Source: Aquila chrysaetos chrysaetos (lineage: Eukaryota > Chordata > Aves > Accipitriformes > Accipitridae). From it: 64,000 nt of DNA. The position numbers and the translations under genes are program-made. The notes under the pieces were generated by a model. It ran no database searches. It saw only the letters and a program-made list of their open reading frames with translations, and was not told where the DNA came from. Location of the stretch: the NCBI RefSeq assembly GCF_900496995.4, contig NW_024470381.1, positions 1 through 64,000 on the forward strand, written 5' to 3'. Shown here in pieces: positions 10,406 through 19,243 of this stretch. The first letter of the stretch is position 1; the number at the start of each line of letters is the position of its first letter.

Positions 10406-10783
10406 GAGGTACGAGGGAGGAAAGAAAACAAACAAAAAAAGCAGCGGTGTGTGAAAGAGAGGGGGCCAGGGAAGGGGCAGGGAGGGACCAGAACACAGAA
10501 GAGGGGAGAGAGACAGGGCCCCGAGGGCCCGGGACTCACCACAGCTCTCGTTCTTGGTGCTGCCAGGAGACCTTGCCAGTTCAGATGCTTCTTTCTGCTC
10601 CTCTCCCGCTCCCCTCGTCTTCTGTAACTCTGGCTGCACGGCTGTCCTCCCCCTAGGAGAACACGTGTCTGACAGGTCTTGCAAGACGAGGCTTCCTAGG
10701 CACAGAGCCTCGCTCGCCTGCACACTACGCAGCCGTACCGCACCGCACCTTCGGTGCTGCATATGGACCCTGCGGTGCACCCT
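10406..10783 (+). repeat. Duplicated block A', left half
   Basis: Homologous to about 1330-1705. It continues at 19775 on the far side of E3. The last four bases, CCCT, are repeated at 19771-19774 as the E3 target-site duplication. Confidence 0.75.
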
Positions 10784-11310
10784 TGTCATAAATTTCATTA
10801 ATCAATCGTAGTAATTCAATGGAGGTTTATTAATTATAGTAAGCAGGATATGAGCAAAAACAGCGCTGGGCGACAGGGGAGTCTCTGCTCCACCAACTGC
10901 CGCGCCTTACATTTCTAACATTCCCCTTTTATCAGTCTTTCATTTCCGTATTCGCGTCTTCAGTGGAGTACTCTGCGCATGTCCCAGCTGTTGCTAGGGG
11001 GTCGTTTTCTGCCTCCTGGTGGTCGTTGAGGCTGAAGGCTAAAGTCTTCCTCAGTTACCTTTAGATAACCTTTTCCGTATATGGTCCTTCAGCTTTGCTG
11101 TATGGCAGTTCTTAGAAATGTTTTGCAACAGTTTTTAGCAGGAATTCTTGTGGTTTGTCGCTTATCTCAGGGTATATCTATACATTTTGTTAAGTGAAAT
11201 AAGCCTTCGAGCGACTACTCATGCAAGCACAATTTTGCAACATTCTTGTGGTTTACATTGTTTCATTAAGCAACACCTACCGTTTGATAAACAATTTACA
11301 ACTTTTAACA
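10784..11310 (-). repeat. E3 3' LTR (527 bp)
   Basis: TG...CA ends (TGTCATAAATTTC on the plus strand, closing in CTTTTAACA). It differs from the 5' copy at about four positions (near 10911, 10974, 11221 and 11282). It is directly preceded on the minus strand by the polypurine tract. Confidence 0.95.
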
Positions 11311-11326
11311 ATTCCCCCCTTCTTCT
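11311..11326 (-). promoter_or_regulatory. E3 polypurine tract
   Basis: The minus strand reads AGAAGAAGGGGGGAAT immediately before the 3' LTR. This is the standard plus-strand DNA primer position. Confidence 0.85.
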
Positions 11327-11342
11327 ATTTATCATTTGTTTA

Positions 11343-13202
11343 TCAAACGGTATTTTCATGTTCAGTATAGGTTTCGTTTTCTTCATCACAAGTAGTTACA
11401 ACCGGAATATAATTAGCATTTAACAATAAAAGCTTCGTTGTATCAAAACGATCCTTAATCATTTTTAACAGATATCTAATAATACATGGTCCAAAGGTTA
11501 ATCCTAATATTAACATTATTATAGGACCAGCTAGGGTAGAAAGTAGGGTAGTTAACCAAGGGGAAACATTAAACCAATTTTCATACCAGGATTTATTAGC
11601 TTCTCTTTCCTTTTTCCTTTGTTCTAGTCTATTCTTCAATTCCAGCATTGAGTCTCTTACAATTCCTGTACGATCTACATATGAACAACATTCTTCTCTG
11701 AGGGCTACGCACAGCCCTCCATCTTTTAAAAACAATAAGTCCAAACCCCTGCGGTTTTGTAACACTACCTCGGATAGTGAGTGGACGGATTCTGCTAGAT
11801 GATCAATGCCTTTCTGTATTCTTTCTAGGTCTTCATCAACTGCCATTTGTAAGTTTTGTATTTCTCTTCCTTTGACTAGAGAGGCTACCCCTGTCCCTAC
11901 TCCACTTATGGCAAGGATTGTGGCAATAGTGATGGCGGTTATGGGTTCTCTCTTTTGTCTATTTCCGTCTTTTTCAAAATATTGTATTATTTCTTCAGAG
12001 GCATGATACATAATTCTGGGTATAATTAGCACTTGAATGCAAAATGTTTTTTCATAATCAAATAAAATTAAAGATAAACAAGGCGTAATTCCGATATCTG
12101 AACAGACCCATTTTGCTTTACCAGAGGATATTGCCCATTTTGATCCTTGGATCTTATGCTGTGAAATTGCATAATTGCTAACGGTTTGGTTACATAGTGG
12201 TTGATAGTTTATGGGTACTCTACCTATACATCGACCTTGTCCAGTTACCATCTGTAAGGTTATTCCCCGAGTGCGATTCTTTTCTCCCCAATCACATTCT
12301 TGGGGGTTTGTTCCATTTGACCACCAAATTTTACTTGTTTTTCCTACTGCTTCAAAATAGGGTGGTCTTACGTTATAACATAACCAACAATCCTTAGTCA
12401 GATCTGGTCTAGTTGAGTTCAGTGCTAAATATGAAGTTTGCATCATACCCCACAAGGGGTCTTGAAGTTCAGATTCGTGCACCATGACTGCTAAGGGTAA
12501 AGTTCGATTTATCTCTTGAGTAGATTTGTGTTTCTTGTTGGGCAAAGTTGGTAAAACCGGATTCAAGATTGGATTAGGTCCAATGGGATGAGGATCATGT
12601 GGCAATGGTCTTTTGGATATTACAAAAATTCCTCCCCTATCGGGGCCGGGTTCCCAGTATCTAATTCCCCAATATTTTCCTGTTAACCACTGGTCATTTT
12701 CCGGATCTTTAATTACTATGCTTATATTTTTGCAGTATCCTTCATCATTACAATGTCCATATATACGTCCATCGTGTCCTATAGTAGGTCTCTCACACCC
12801 TTTAGGCATCCATTCTATGCTCATATGTTTATCCCCAGGTGTATTCCAGTCGGAGGCCCAAGTTTCACATCCCCAATAGCCACAATAAAAATGACCCGGT
12901 TGGTTACAATAACCTTTCCCAAAATTAGATGCAGGACATATATAGATTGGCTTACACAGATCAGCTTTATCTTTACGGTTCCCAATAATTAGCCTGGTTA
13001 AAGATACTGTAAAATTAACCTTCCCTGGAGTAGTGATTACCTGGACTGGTTCCTCCGTCTGTAAGTTAGATATTGTCCATTTCATGGGTTCATGGGGATT
13101 TCCATTTATTGACAAAGGTATTATTAAAATGATAAGTATGCCAAAACAAAAGGTATTAATTTTAAGCTTTAACACCCCTTTACCAACCTTGAGGCAGTTC
13201 AT
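11343..13202 (-). CDS. env: E3 envelope glycoprotein (intact frame)
   Basis: Receptor-binding and fusion glycoprotein precursor of about 619 residues if it starts at the ATG at 13202, which precedes a hydrophobic signal peptide (FCFGILIILIIPLSI). The frame is open upstream to 13376 but begins there with GTG. In that longer numbering, visible features are CWLC at about 330-333 (surface-subunit CXXC), RQKR at 473-476 (furin-type site), a fusion-peptide-like segment after it, an immunosuppressive-domain-like stretch near 541-557 ending in CX6CC (Cys556, 563, 564), and a membrane anchor near 606-633 with a short tail. CXXC plus CX6CC is the covalently linked gamma-type arrangement. No internal stop. 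Start choice leaves only about 23 nt overlap with the preceding frame. Probably expressed from a spliced RNA. Confidence 0.92.
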   Translation of the reverse strand: MNCLKVGKGVLKLKINTFCFGILIILIIPLSINGNPHEPMKWTISNLQTEEPVQVITTPGKVNFTVSLTRLIIGNRKDKADLCKPIYICPASNFGKGYCNQPGHFYCGYWGCETWASDWNTPGDKHMSIEWMPKGCERPTIGHDGRIYGHCNDEGYCKNISIVIKDPENDQWLTGKYWGIRYWEPGPDRGGIFVISKRPLPHDPHPIGPNPILNPVLPTLPNKKHKSTQEINRTLPLAVMVHESELQDPLWGMMQTSYLALNSTRPDLTKDCWLCYNVRPPYFEAVGKTSKIWWSNGTNPQECDWGEKNRTRGITLQMVTGQGRCIGRVPINYQPLCNQTVSNYAISQHKIQGSKWAISSGKAKWVCSDIGITPCLSLILFDYEKTFCIQVLIIPRIMYHASEEIIQYFEKDGNRQKREPITAITIATILAISGVGTGVASLVKGREIQNLQMAVDEDLERIQKGIDHLAESVHSLSEVVLQNRRGLDLLFLKDGGLCVALREECCSYVDRTGIVRDSMLELKNRLEQRKKEREANKSWYENWFNVSPWLTTLLSTLAGPIIMLILGLTFGPCIIRYLLKMIKDRFDTTKLLLLNANYIPVVTTCDEENETYTEHENTV

Positions 13203-13806
13203 CCATCGCTGCTTGTGCATCCCATGATTTGAGCTTTTCTCTCCACTGTTTGTTTCTCCTCTGCCTCGCTCGTCGACTCGGTTGCCTCGAGCCACGAGGT
13301 GTTCCATCTTCTCGGCAGCAAGAGTATTCTTCAGGAGAGTATTCATTTCGCCTTTTGTATCGGTCCACATAGGCACTCCACTTTTTAGCTTTTACTAATG
13401 GGGCACAGCACGGTATTGTTTGAACTCCCCGTCGGCACTGGACAGCCACAATCTCAGTCACAAAAGGGACTGGTTCATTTGAATGGTAACAATAATATTG
13501 GGGGTGTATTCCTTTAGTAAAGATGTCCCACCATTGAGGGGATCCTTCTATTATTTCTTGTTTCAGTTCTAATTGTTTTAATTTCCAATCTGTTAAGAGT
13601 CTCTCAAATCTGTAACACTGTCCACAAACACCGTTAGGAGGATATCCGTCGTGACAGTGTGTCCACCATTTATCTTGGCATACTTTACACTTAAAACATA
13701 CAAATGGGTAACAATTACACTGTTTGTCGTTACACCTTAATCGTATATTATGTATATATATATTACCTATTTCTACCCATTTTCTATATTCTATGTTGAG
13801 TTGCAT
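13180..13806 (-). CDS. E3 extra ORF: 208-residue cysteine-rich, arginine-rich protein of unknown function
   Basis: ATG-started minus frame between pol and env. Three zones are visible: a dense Cys/His cluster at residues 25-64 (Cys 25, 30, 32, 37, 40, 43, 51, 61, 64 and His 50, 52), which could hold zinc; a leucine-rich segment at about 70-83 (LLTDWKLKQLEL), loosely like a nuclear export signal; and a basic arginine-rich stretch at about 171-192 (RGSRQPSRRARQRRNKQWRE), like arginine-rich RNA-binding motifs. Further Cys pairs lie at 133-134 and 163-164. Simple gammaretroviruses have no gene here; complex retroviruses place regulatory genes here. I do not recognise a homologue. A regulatory RNA-binding role is inference. 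Alternatives are a captured host fragment or a neutral open frame, but 208 codons without a stop in AT-rich DNA argue against chance. Confidence 0.7.
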   Translation of the reverse strand: MQLNIEYRKWVEIGNIYIHNIRLRCNDKQCNCYPFVCFKCKVCQDKWWTHCHDGYPPNGVCGQCYRFERLLTDWKLKQLELKQEIIEGSPQWWDIFTKGIHPQYYCYHSNEPVPFVTEIVAVQCRRGVQTIPCCAPLVKAKKWSAYVDRYKRRNEYSPEEYSCCREDGTPRGSRQPSRRARQRRNKQWREKLKSWDAQAAMDELPQGW

Positions 13807-13812
13807 GGATGA

Positions 13813-13953
13813 TTAACAAATGCCACGAGCACACTTAGTATACTTCCACAAATAATATACTAATAACGATATTCCTATTGCAAATAAAAAGAATATTATA
13901 CACTTTATGCCAAAAGGTAATATTGAGATAGGCTCTGTCAGAGTCTTTATCAT
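13813..13953 (-). CDS. E3 extra ORF: 46-residue single-pass membrane protein
   Basis: The ATG at 13953 lies two codons after the pol stop (TAA at 13959-13957) in the same frame; TAA at 13815-13813 ends it, 6 nt before the next ATG at 13806. The product has a short N-terminus with two prolines, one long hydrophobic segment at about residues 16-35 (KCIIFFLFAIGISLLVYYLW), and a short basic tail with two cysteines (Cys41, Cys46). This is the layout of a small viroporin- or Vpu-like membrane protein. Because it is in pol frame, readthrough of the pol stop would also append it to integrase. Function unknown; it could be a chance frame, though its tight packing between neighbours suggests otherwise. 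Confidence 0.5.
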   Translation of the reverse strand: MIKTLTEPISILPFGIKCIIFFLFAIGISLLVYYLWKYTKCARGIC

Positions 13954-13956
13954 CAC

Positions 13957-16900
13957 TTATCTTCGTAGAGTCAGCTTCGTATCACCCGGTGTGCTAACTA
14001 TTTTCCAATTCGGTGGAGTTACTGGTCCCTTAATTCGGCTGACATGTGTCCACCCACGTTCAGCAGTTCGGACAGCTGTTTCTGTGGTGAGTAGAACAAG
14101 ATAAGGTCCCTCCCATTTAGGTTTCAAACTTTCTTCTCTCCAAGTTTTTACCATCACCCACTCTCCTGGCTCAATATTGTGTATTTTCAGGTCTAATGGC
14201 GGTCGTTGAACCAAAAGACCCTTTTTCCATAACATATTTCTATGTTTGGATAGTTGGGATATATATTCGTTGATCATATTATCTCGAATTAACACATGAT
14301 CTTGTGGTCCCTCTATTCTATAAGGCATTCCATACATCATTTCAAAAGCTGAGATTCCCAGGTCTGCTCTAGGTCTTGTTCGTAATATTAATAAAGCCAT
14401 GGGTAAACATTTTACCCATGATAGTTTAGTTTCAATAATTAATTTCGTTAATATATTTTTCAATTCTCCATTCATTCGTTCTACTCTTCCTGAACTCTGG
14501 GGATGCCATGGAGTATGATGCTCCCACTTGATTCCCAGAACACTTGCTAAATCTTGTATAATTTTCGACACAAAATGTGGTCCTCTGTCTGAATCTATTA
14601 CTTCGATATTTCCATATCGAGGTATAATGTGTTCCAATAACGTCTTCGTGACCTGGTTAGCAGTTGCTCTTGAGGTAGGGAATGCCTCTACATATTGTGT
14701 TAAATAATCTACCATTACCAGTAAATATTTATAACGTCCAACCTTAGGCAATTCCGTGAAATCAATTTGAACCCTCGTAAATGGTTTGTATGCAGGTGGC
14801 CGTCCCCCTAGGGGTTTTCCTTTTATTTGTGTTCTATTTACCCTCTGACATGTTCTACAGGTGGCTGTTATAATTTTGGCAATATTATATATTCCTATAC
14901 ATGTATACAATTGTTCAAAATAATCTACTAGTGCCTGTGTTCCCCAATGTGTTTTCATATGTACTTTTAACAAAATTGAATTCGCCACTGCCTTAGGTAA
15001 AACTTCTCTACCATCAGGTAAAATCCATTTGCCATTTATTTCTCGTATTTTCATTTCTTTCAATTTTTCTGCTTCATATCGTGAAAAGCTATATATTTTC
15101 ACACAATCATTACTTTTATTATTCAAAATAATTGTTTTATTTCCTGCTACTCTCTTAGCTTCTTGATCTGCAATATTATTTCCTCTAATTTGATAAGATA
15201 GTCCTTTTTGGTGTCCCTTAATATGAACTATGGCGATTTGTTCTGGTTCTCTTAGAGCGATTAAAACTTGTTTAATAAGCTCAGGGTGTATGAGGTCTTT
15301 TCCTTGTGAATTTACAAAACCCCTTTCTTCCCATATTTTTCCAAACGTATGCACTACTCCGTAGGCATATCGTGAATCAGTATAGATAGTGCCTATTCTT
15401 TGTGATAAATATAGTAACGCTCTCCAAAGAGCATACAATTCACACGCCTGGGCTGACCAATTAGCACTTAGAGGTCCTGACTCTATTACCTTATAAGTTT
15501 CATTTTCCATTTTAATTACTGCGTATCCAGAAATCCTCTTTCCCTCTACTATCCTCGAGGAACCATCTACGAACAGCTTATCTCCTTGTTCTAATTCTTC
15601 CTCTTCCAAATCTGGACGTATTTTTGTTTGTTGTTCTATTGTCTGAAAACAATCATGAACCAGTAGTAAATTTTCCCCAGGATATAAAAATTCTGCAGGA
15701 TTTACTGCTCCTGTAGATTTTATGGTCAGTTTGGGTGACTCTATAAGTATCCCTTCATACTTTAAGAGTCTACTATCTGTTAGCCACTTTTCAGCTTTCT
15801 GTTGTAATATCCCTCGTATATTATGAGGTGCATATAAGATGATTTCCCCGTTAAAAGTTATCCGATTTGTTTCTTCTAATAATAAAGCAGCAGCAACGAT
15901 GATTTGTAAACATGTTGGCCAGCCCCTACTGACTGGGTCTAATAATTTTGAAAGGTACCCTACAGGTTTCTTCTGACCGGCCCATTCTTGAGTTAATACT
16001 CCAAAAGCAGTTCCTTCATACACATTCACAAACAAATGAAAGGGCCTTTTTAAATCCGGTAAACTTAGTACTGGGGCTTGGCTCAATTCAAGTTTTAATC
16101 TCTCAAACTGCTGTTCTTCTCCGCGTGTCCACTTAGGGATTTTATCTTGAACCAACTGGTTATATAAGAATTTGACTTTATAACTATAACTTTCTATCCA
16201 CTGTCTACAGTACCCAAATAGGCCTAATACTTGTCTAATTTGTCTTTTAGTCCTAGGCATGTTCAACTCCAGGATTCCTTTAATTCGTTCTGGGTCCAAT
16301 ATCTTTTTTCCTTTAAATAAATAATGTCCCAGGTATTTGACTTTTTCCTCTACAAACTGCAGTTTGTCCTTTGAAACTTTTAGGCCTTTTTCTGCCAAAA
16401 AGTTTAATAATTTCACACTATCCTTTAATACTTTGTCTCTTGATTCCCCAGCTATTAATAAATCATCTACATATTGAAGCAAAATATTCTCGGGTTGTAC
16501 GTGAAAGTCTTCTAGTAATTTTTCCAAAGCTTGTCCAAATAAATTGGGAGATTCCGTGAACCCCTGAGGTAACACAGTCCATCTTAATTGTTGCTTTCTA
16601 TTTGTCTCAGGATCTTCCCATTCAAATGCAAAATAATCCCTACTTTGTTCAGCTAGGGGACAAGCCCAAAATGCATCTTTTAAATCTATAACACTATACC
16701 ATGATTTTTGTGGTCCTAGTTTGCTGAGTAGGGTATACGGGTTAGCTACTACTGGAAAGCGTGTAATTGTTCTTTTATTAATTTCTCTTAAATCATGTAC
16801 TAATCGGTACTTTCCATTGGGTTTCTTTACCAGTAGAATAGGAGTATTAAAAGGGGACATGCAGGGTTCCAATACTCCCTGTGTTATTAATCTGTCAATT

Positions 16901-17439
16901 TCTGGTTTTAATCCCTTTCTTCCTTCGAGTGATAAAGGATATTGTTTAATTCTGACAGGTATATTTGGATTCTGAATTTGTATCTCAAAAGGAGTCACGT
17001 CAAGTTTACTAACTGTATCTGGTGAATACCATACTTCAGGGTTTATCATTTCTTCATCTTTAACAGTTAATGGGTATACTGATACCCTTAGTTTTTCATC
17101 TTCTACCTTAATTTCCAATTTTAATTCTATAATTAAGTCTCGTCCTAATAAATTATATTCTGCTTCAGGGACGAGAAGGAGTTCACCTATTCCATATACA
17201 TTATTTGTTTCAAATAATACGTCCTTAATTTTATTTACTTCAAACGGTTCTCCCTTAGCTCCAATGACTTGAACCTTTTCAGGAGACAATTTACAACCCA
17301 TAGGTAATTGTCTAATTGTTGATTTTTCAGCTCCAGTATCTATTAAGAAGGTGAACTCCTGTTTTTGGGGGCCTATTTTTAATTTTATCAAGGGCTCTGG
17401 ATGACTCCGGTCCCCTAAAAGATAGAGCCCCTGACTGTC
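13957..17439 (-). CDS. pol: E3 pol: protease, reverse transcriptase, RNase H, integrase (intact)
   Basis: Open from the codon after the gag UAG (17442-17440) to TAA at 13957. Numbering from the TTG codon at 17391 gives 1144 residues. Protease has DTG at 18-20 and LLGRD near 81-85. Reverse transcriptase has LPQGFTESP near 274 and YVDD at 307-310. RNase H has D609, E651, D672 and D742. Integrase has the HHCC finger (H811, H815, C845, C848), the D877, D935, E971 triad with DD35E spacing, and a C-terminal WEGPYLVLL (GPY/F-type) motif near 1093. All catalytic residues are present and there is no internal stop. There is no convincing independent start: it is in the same frame as gag and should be made as Gag-Pol by stop-codon readthrough. 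Confidence 0.93.
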   Translation of the reverse strand, partial: DSQGLYLLGDRSHPEPLIKLKIGPQKQEFTFLIDTGAEKSTIRQLPMGCKLSPEKVQVIGAKGEPFEVNKIKDVLFETNNVYGIGELLLVPEAEYNLLGRDLIIELKLEIKVEDEKLRVSVYPLTVKDEEMINPEVWYSPDTVSKLDVTPFEIQIQNPNIPVRIKQYPLSLEGRKGLKPEIDRLITQGVLEPCMSPFNTPILLVKKPNGKYRLVHDLREINKRTITRFPVVANPYTLLSKLGPQKSWYSVIDLKDAFWACPLAEQSRDYFAFEWEDPETNRKQQLRWTVLPQGFTESPNLFGQALEKLLEDFHVQPENILLQYVDDLLIAGESRDKVLKDSVKLLNFLAEKGLKVSKDKLQFVEEKVKYLGHYLFKGKKILDPERIKGILELNMPRTKRQIRQVLGLFGYCRQWIESYSYKVKFLYNQLVQDKIPKWTRGEEQQFERLKLELSQAPVLSLPDLKRPFHLFVNVYEGTAFGVLTQEWAGQKKPVGYLSKLLDPVSRGWPTCLQIIVAAALLLEETNRITFNGEIILYAPHNIRGILQQKAEKWLTDSRLLKYEGILIESPKLTIKSTGAVNPAEFLYPGENLLLVHDCFQTIEQQTKIRPDLEEEELEQGDKLFVDGSSRIVEGKRISGYAVIKMENETYKVIESGPLSANWSAQACELYALWRALLYLSQRIGTIYTDSRYAYGVVHTFGKIWEERGFVNSQGKDLIHPELIKQVLIALREPEQIAIVHIKGHQKGLSYQIRGNNIADQEAKRVAGNKTIILNNKSNDCVKIYSFSRYEAEKLKEMKIREINGKWILPDGREVLPKAVANSILLKVHMKTHWGTQALVDYFEQLYTCIGIYNIAKIITATCRTCQRVNRTQIKGKPLGGRPPAYKPFTRVQIDFTELPKVGRYKYLLVMVDYLTQYVEAFPTSRATANQVTKTLLEHIIPRYGNIEVIDSDRGPHFVSKIIQDLASVLGIKWEHHTPWHPQSSGRVERMNGELKNILTKLIIETKLSWVKCLPMALLILRTRPRADLGISAFEMMYGMPYRIEGPQDHVLIRDNMINEYISQLSKHRNMLWKKGLLVQRPPLDLKIHNIEPGEWVMVKTWREESLKPKWEGPYLVLLTTETAVRTAERGWTHVSRIKGPVTPPNWKIVSTPGDTKLTLRR

Positions 17440-17442
17440 CTA
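17392..17442 (-). promoter_or_regulatory. Gag-pol UAG readthrough signal with downstream stem
   Basis: The gag stop is UAG followed by G, and pol continues in the same frame. About 9-10 nt downstream, GGGCTCT (minus strand, 17430-17424) can pair over 7 bp with AGAGCCC (17398-17392). Gammaretroviruses use a UAG with a nearby pseudoknot for about 5% readthrough; a stem at this distance fits. A pseudoknot loop pairing was not established. Confidence 0.65.
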
Positions 17443-18283
17443 TTCTGATTTTACCATTTCCTCATCTCTGATCCTTTGCCTACAATTCTTTTTCATATGT
17501 CCTTTTTTTCCACAATAAAAACAACATCCTTGTTCTTTCCTTACGGTTATTTCAGAGTCCCTTCCCTTTGACTTATAGTCTCGGGACGCCATCTTTTGTC
17601 CTTCTCTCACTGCTGCAACCATCATTTTCACTTGTCTCCTATGACTCTCTTCTTCCCGTCTCACATACACTTTTTGAGCTTCTCGCAATAATTCATCTAA
17701 TCCCCTATCCTGCCAATTTTCCAATTTTTCAATCTTTCTTCTTATATCTTCCCAAGATTTTGCCACAAACTGAGTTTTTAGAAGGACCTGTCCTAAAGGT
17801 GTGTCAGGATCTAGTCCTGAATATAATTGGAGTGCTTTTCTTAATCGTTCCAGCCATTCAGTTGGACTGTCATCCTTCTTCTGTCTTTCGTTGAAGGCCT
17901 TATTGATGTTCTGGCCACGAGGGACAGCTTCCCGGATACCTTGTATCACTATTGTTCTTAGGTCTTGCATATGGACCCTATGATTTGGATCTTGATTACT
18001 CCAATTGGGTCTCTGAAGTGGCCATTTAATTTCGGCTTGAGGTCCTTGGGCATGTTGAACATCCCACAGCCTCATTCCTGCACGCCTAATCATATCTCGT
18101 TCCTCTGTTGTAAATAGGCGGTTAAGTATGGACTGCATTTCATCCCAGGTATAGATATTAGGACCTAGGAACTGGTCCAATCGTTCGGCCACCCCTATGG
18201 GGTCTTCTATCAGATTCCCCATCTCCTCTTTTTTAAAGTCTCTAAGATCAGCTGAATTTAAAGGAATTGATATAAACCCTATT
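17440..18283 (-). pseudogene. gag: E3 gag, capsid and nucleocapsid part (second half of a broken frame)
   Basis: Structural polyprotein: capsid then nucleocapsid. The frame is open from the break near 18294 to UAG at 17440; the first ATG in it is at 18222. Capsid-like sequence includes FNERQKKDDSPTEWLERLRKA (major-homology-like, near residue 109 of the ATG-started frame) and a charged C-terminal stretch near 165-200. The nucleocapsid has one CCHC knuckle, CFYCGKKGHMKKNC. It is out of frame with the matrix half (18284-18853): the shift falls at a run of nine C on the plus strand (18294-18302). That run may be a real indel or a sequencing error. If real, Gag and Gag-Pol cannot be made whole and the provirus is defective. 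Confidence 0.85.
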
Positions 18284-18853
18284 TCAGGTTGGGCCCCCCC
18301 CCATAGGCATTTCCCTTAAAGGGTATATTTGAACATTCTCTTTCTGACTACGAGTCCTGGGTCTCGAAGGGGGTGGATCAAAGTCTGATTCTGGTGAAAG
18401 AGAAGATGCCTGGGGTATTTCTAAAACCGACATGGGTGGTGGAGCATATGGAGGTGGGACTAAGAGACTTTCTTCTAGTTCCTCTTTTCTTTTCTCACGT
18501 CTCTCCTTCGTCCCATTAACTGGGTAGAGAGAAGTTATATCTTGAGAACGTTGTATCCATATTTTTGCATAGTCACTCTCTTCTGGGTTGAATGGCTTTT
18601 TACTATTAACCCAGAGATTTAATTGTTGTCTGACCCAATCTTCTTCTGACCCATATATCGGCCAATATACGTTTTTAGAGATCTGTTTTCCTCCCCAGAC
18701 TTTTATACAGTATCCAATCATTTTAGTTTTCTCTTTCCCTGCCGTTCCGGGGAAATATTTCCAATTACTTAGAATATAACCTAAAGGCGTATCCTTAGGT
18801 ACCTTGGGTAATCCACCCATGGGAATCGAAGGCTTACTATTCTTCGAACCCAT
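18284..18853 (-). pseudogene. gag: E3 gag, matrix part (first half of a broken frame)
   Basis: Starts MGSKNSK, with a glycine after Met suited to myristoylation, and gamma-type matrix sequence including DTPLGYILSNW. A proline-rich linker carries the late-domain motif PPPYAPPP near residues 133-140, followed by acidic/proline-rich sequence. The frame ends in TGA at 18286-18284 directly after the C9/G9 homopolymer, where it loses phase with capsid. Matrix would anchor Gag to the plasma membrane, and PPPY would recruit NEDD4-type ligases for budding. Confidence 0.85.
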
Positions 18854-19221
18854 CTTCTGGAAGACCTTCTACCACACACACACTCGTTCCCCTTGTTCCT
18901 GGCCCAGTCCCTCACGGGAGTTGGGAAACGCAGTACTTAAGGGTCCACACTCGCTTGATTCAGTATATTGAATCTCTCAATCAGTGTTTTCCAGGAAAAC
19001 CCAACCCCGACCGAACGGTATACCGCGTTATACTCACGCGTCCTTCGTCTTCGTCCGGACTTTTGTGCACAAAATTTATGGGATCTTACCGGTTCCTTTT
19101 GCTCAATATCCTTTAATTTAGGTTCGTCGGTAAGGAGTTCAGTGAAGAGAAGCAGTCTCCTCCAGAGCCGCAGAAATCCCGCGGGGCGCCTCTCTGAAGG
19201 ACTGTATCCCCACCCTTCCTT

Positions 19222-19239
19222 ATCCGAGTCATGGCACCA
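19222..19239 (-). promoter_or_regulatory. E3 primer-binding site, tRNA-His type
   Basis: The minus strand reads TGGTGCCATGACTCGGAT, 17 of 18 matching the complement of the vertebrate tRNA-His 3' end. It lies 4 nt from the LTR. The leader from here to the gag ATG (about 370 nt) has no other recognised element. Confidence 0.85.
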
Positions 19240-19243
19240 TAAT

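Noticed and set aside
13203-13376. N-terminal extension of the E3 env frame
   Set aside because: It begins with GTG and would bury the signal peptide behind about 58 residues; the ATG at 13202 directly precedes the hydrophobic signal. A long leader like those of some betaretroviruses is possible but unsupported.
19222-19239. tRNA-like sequence near the LTR
   Set aside because: Only the 18-nt 3'-end complement is present, which is a retroviral primer site; no cloverleaf. The same applies to the sites near 751, 8853, 32107 and 61684.
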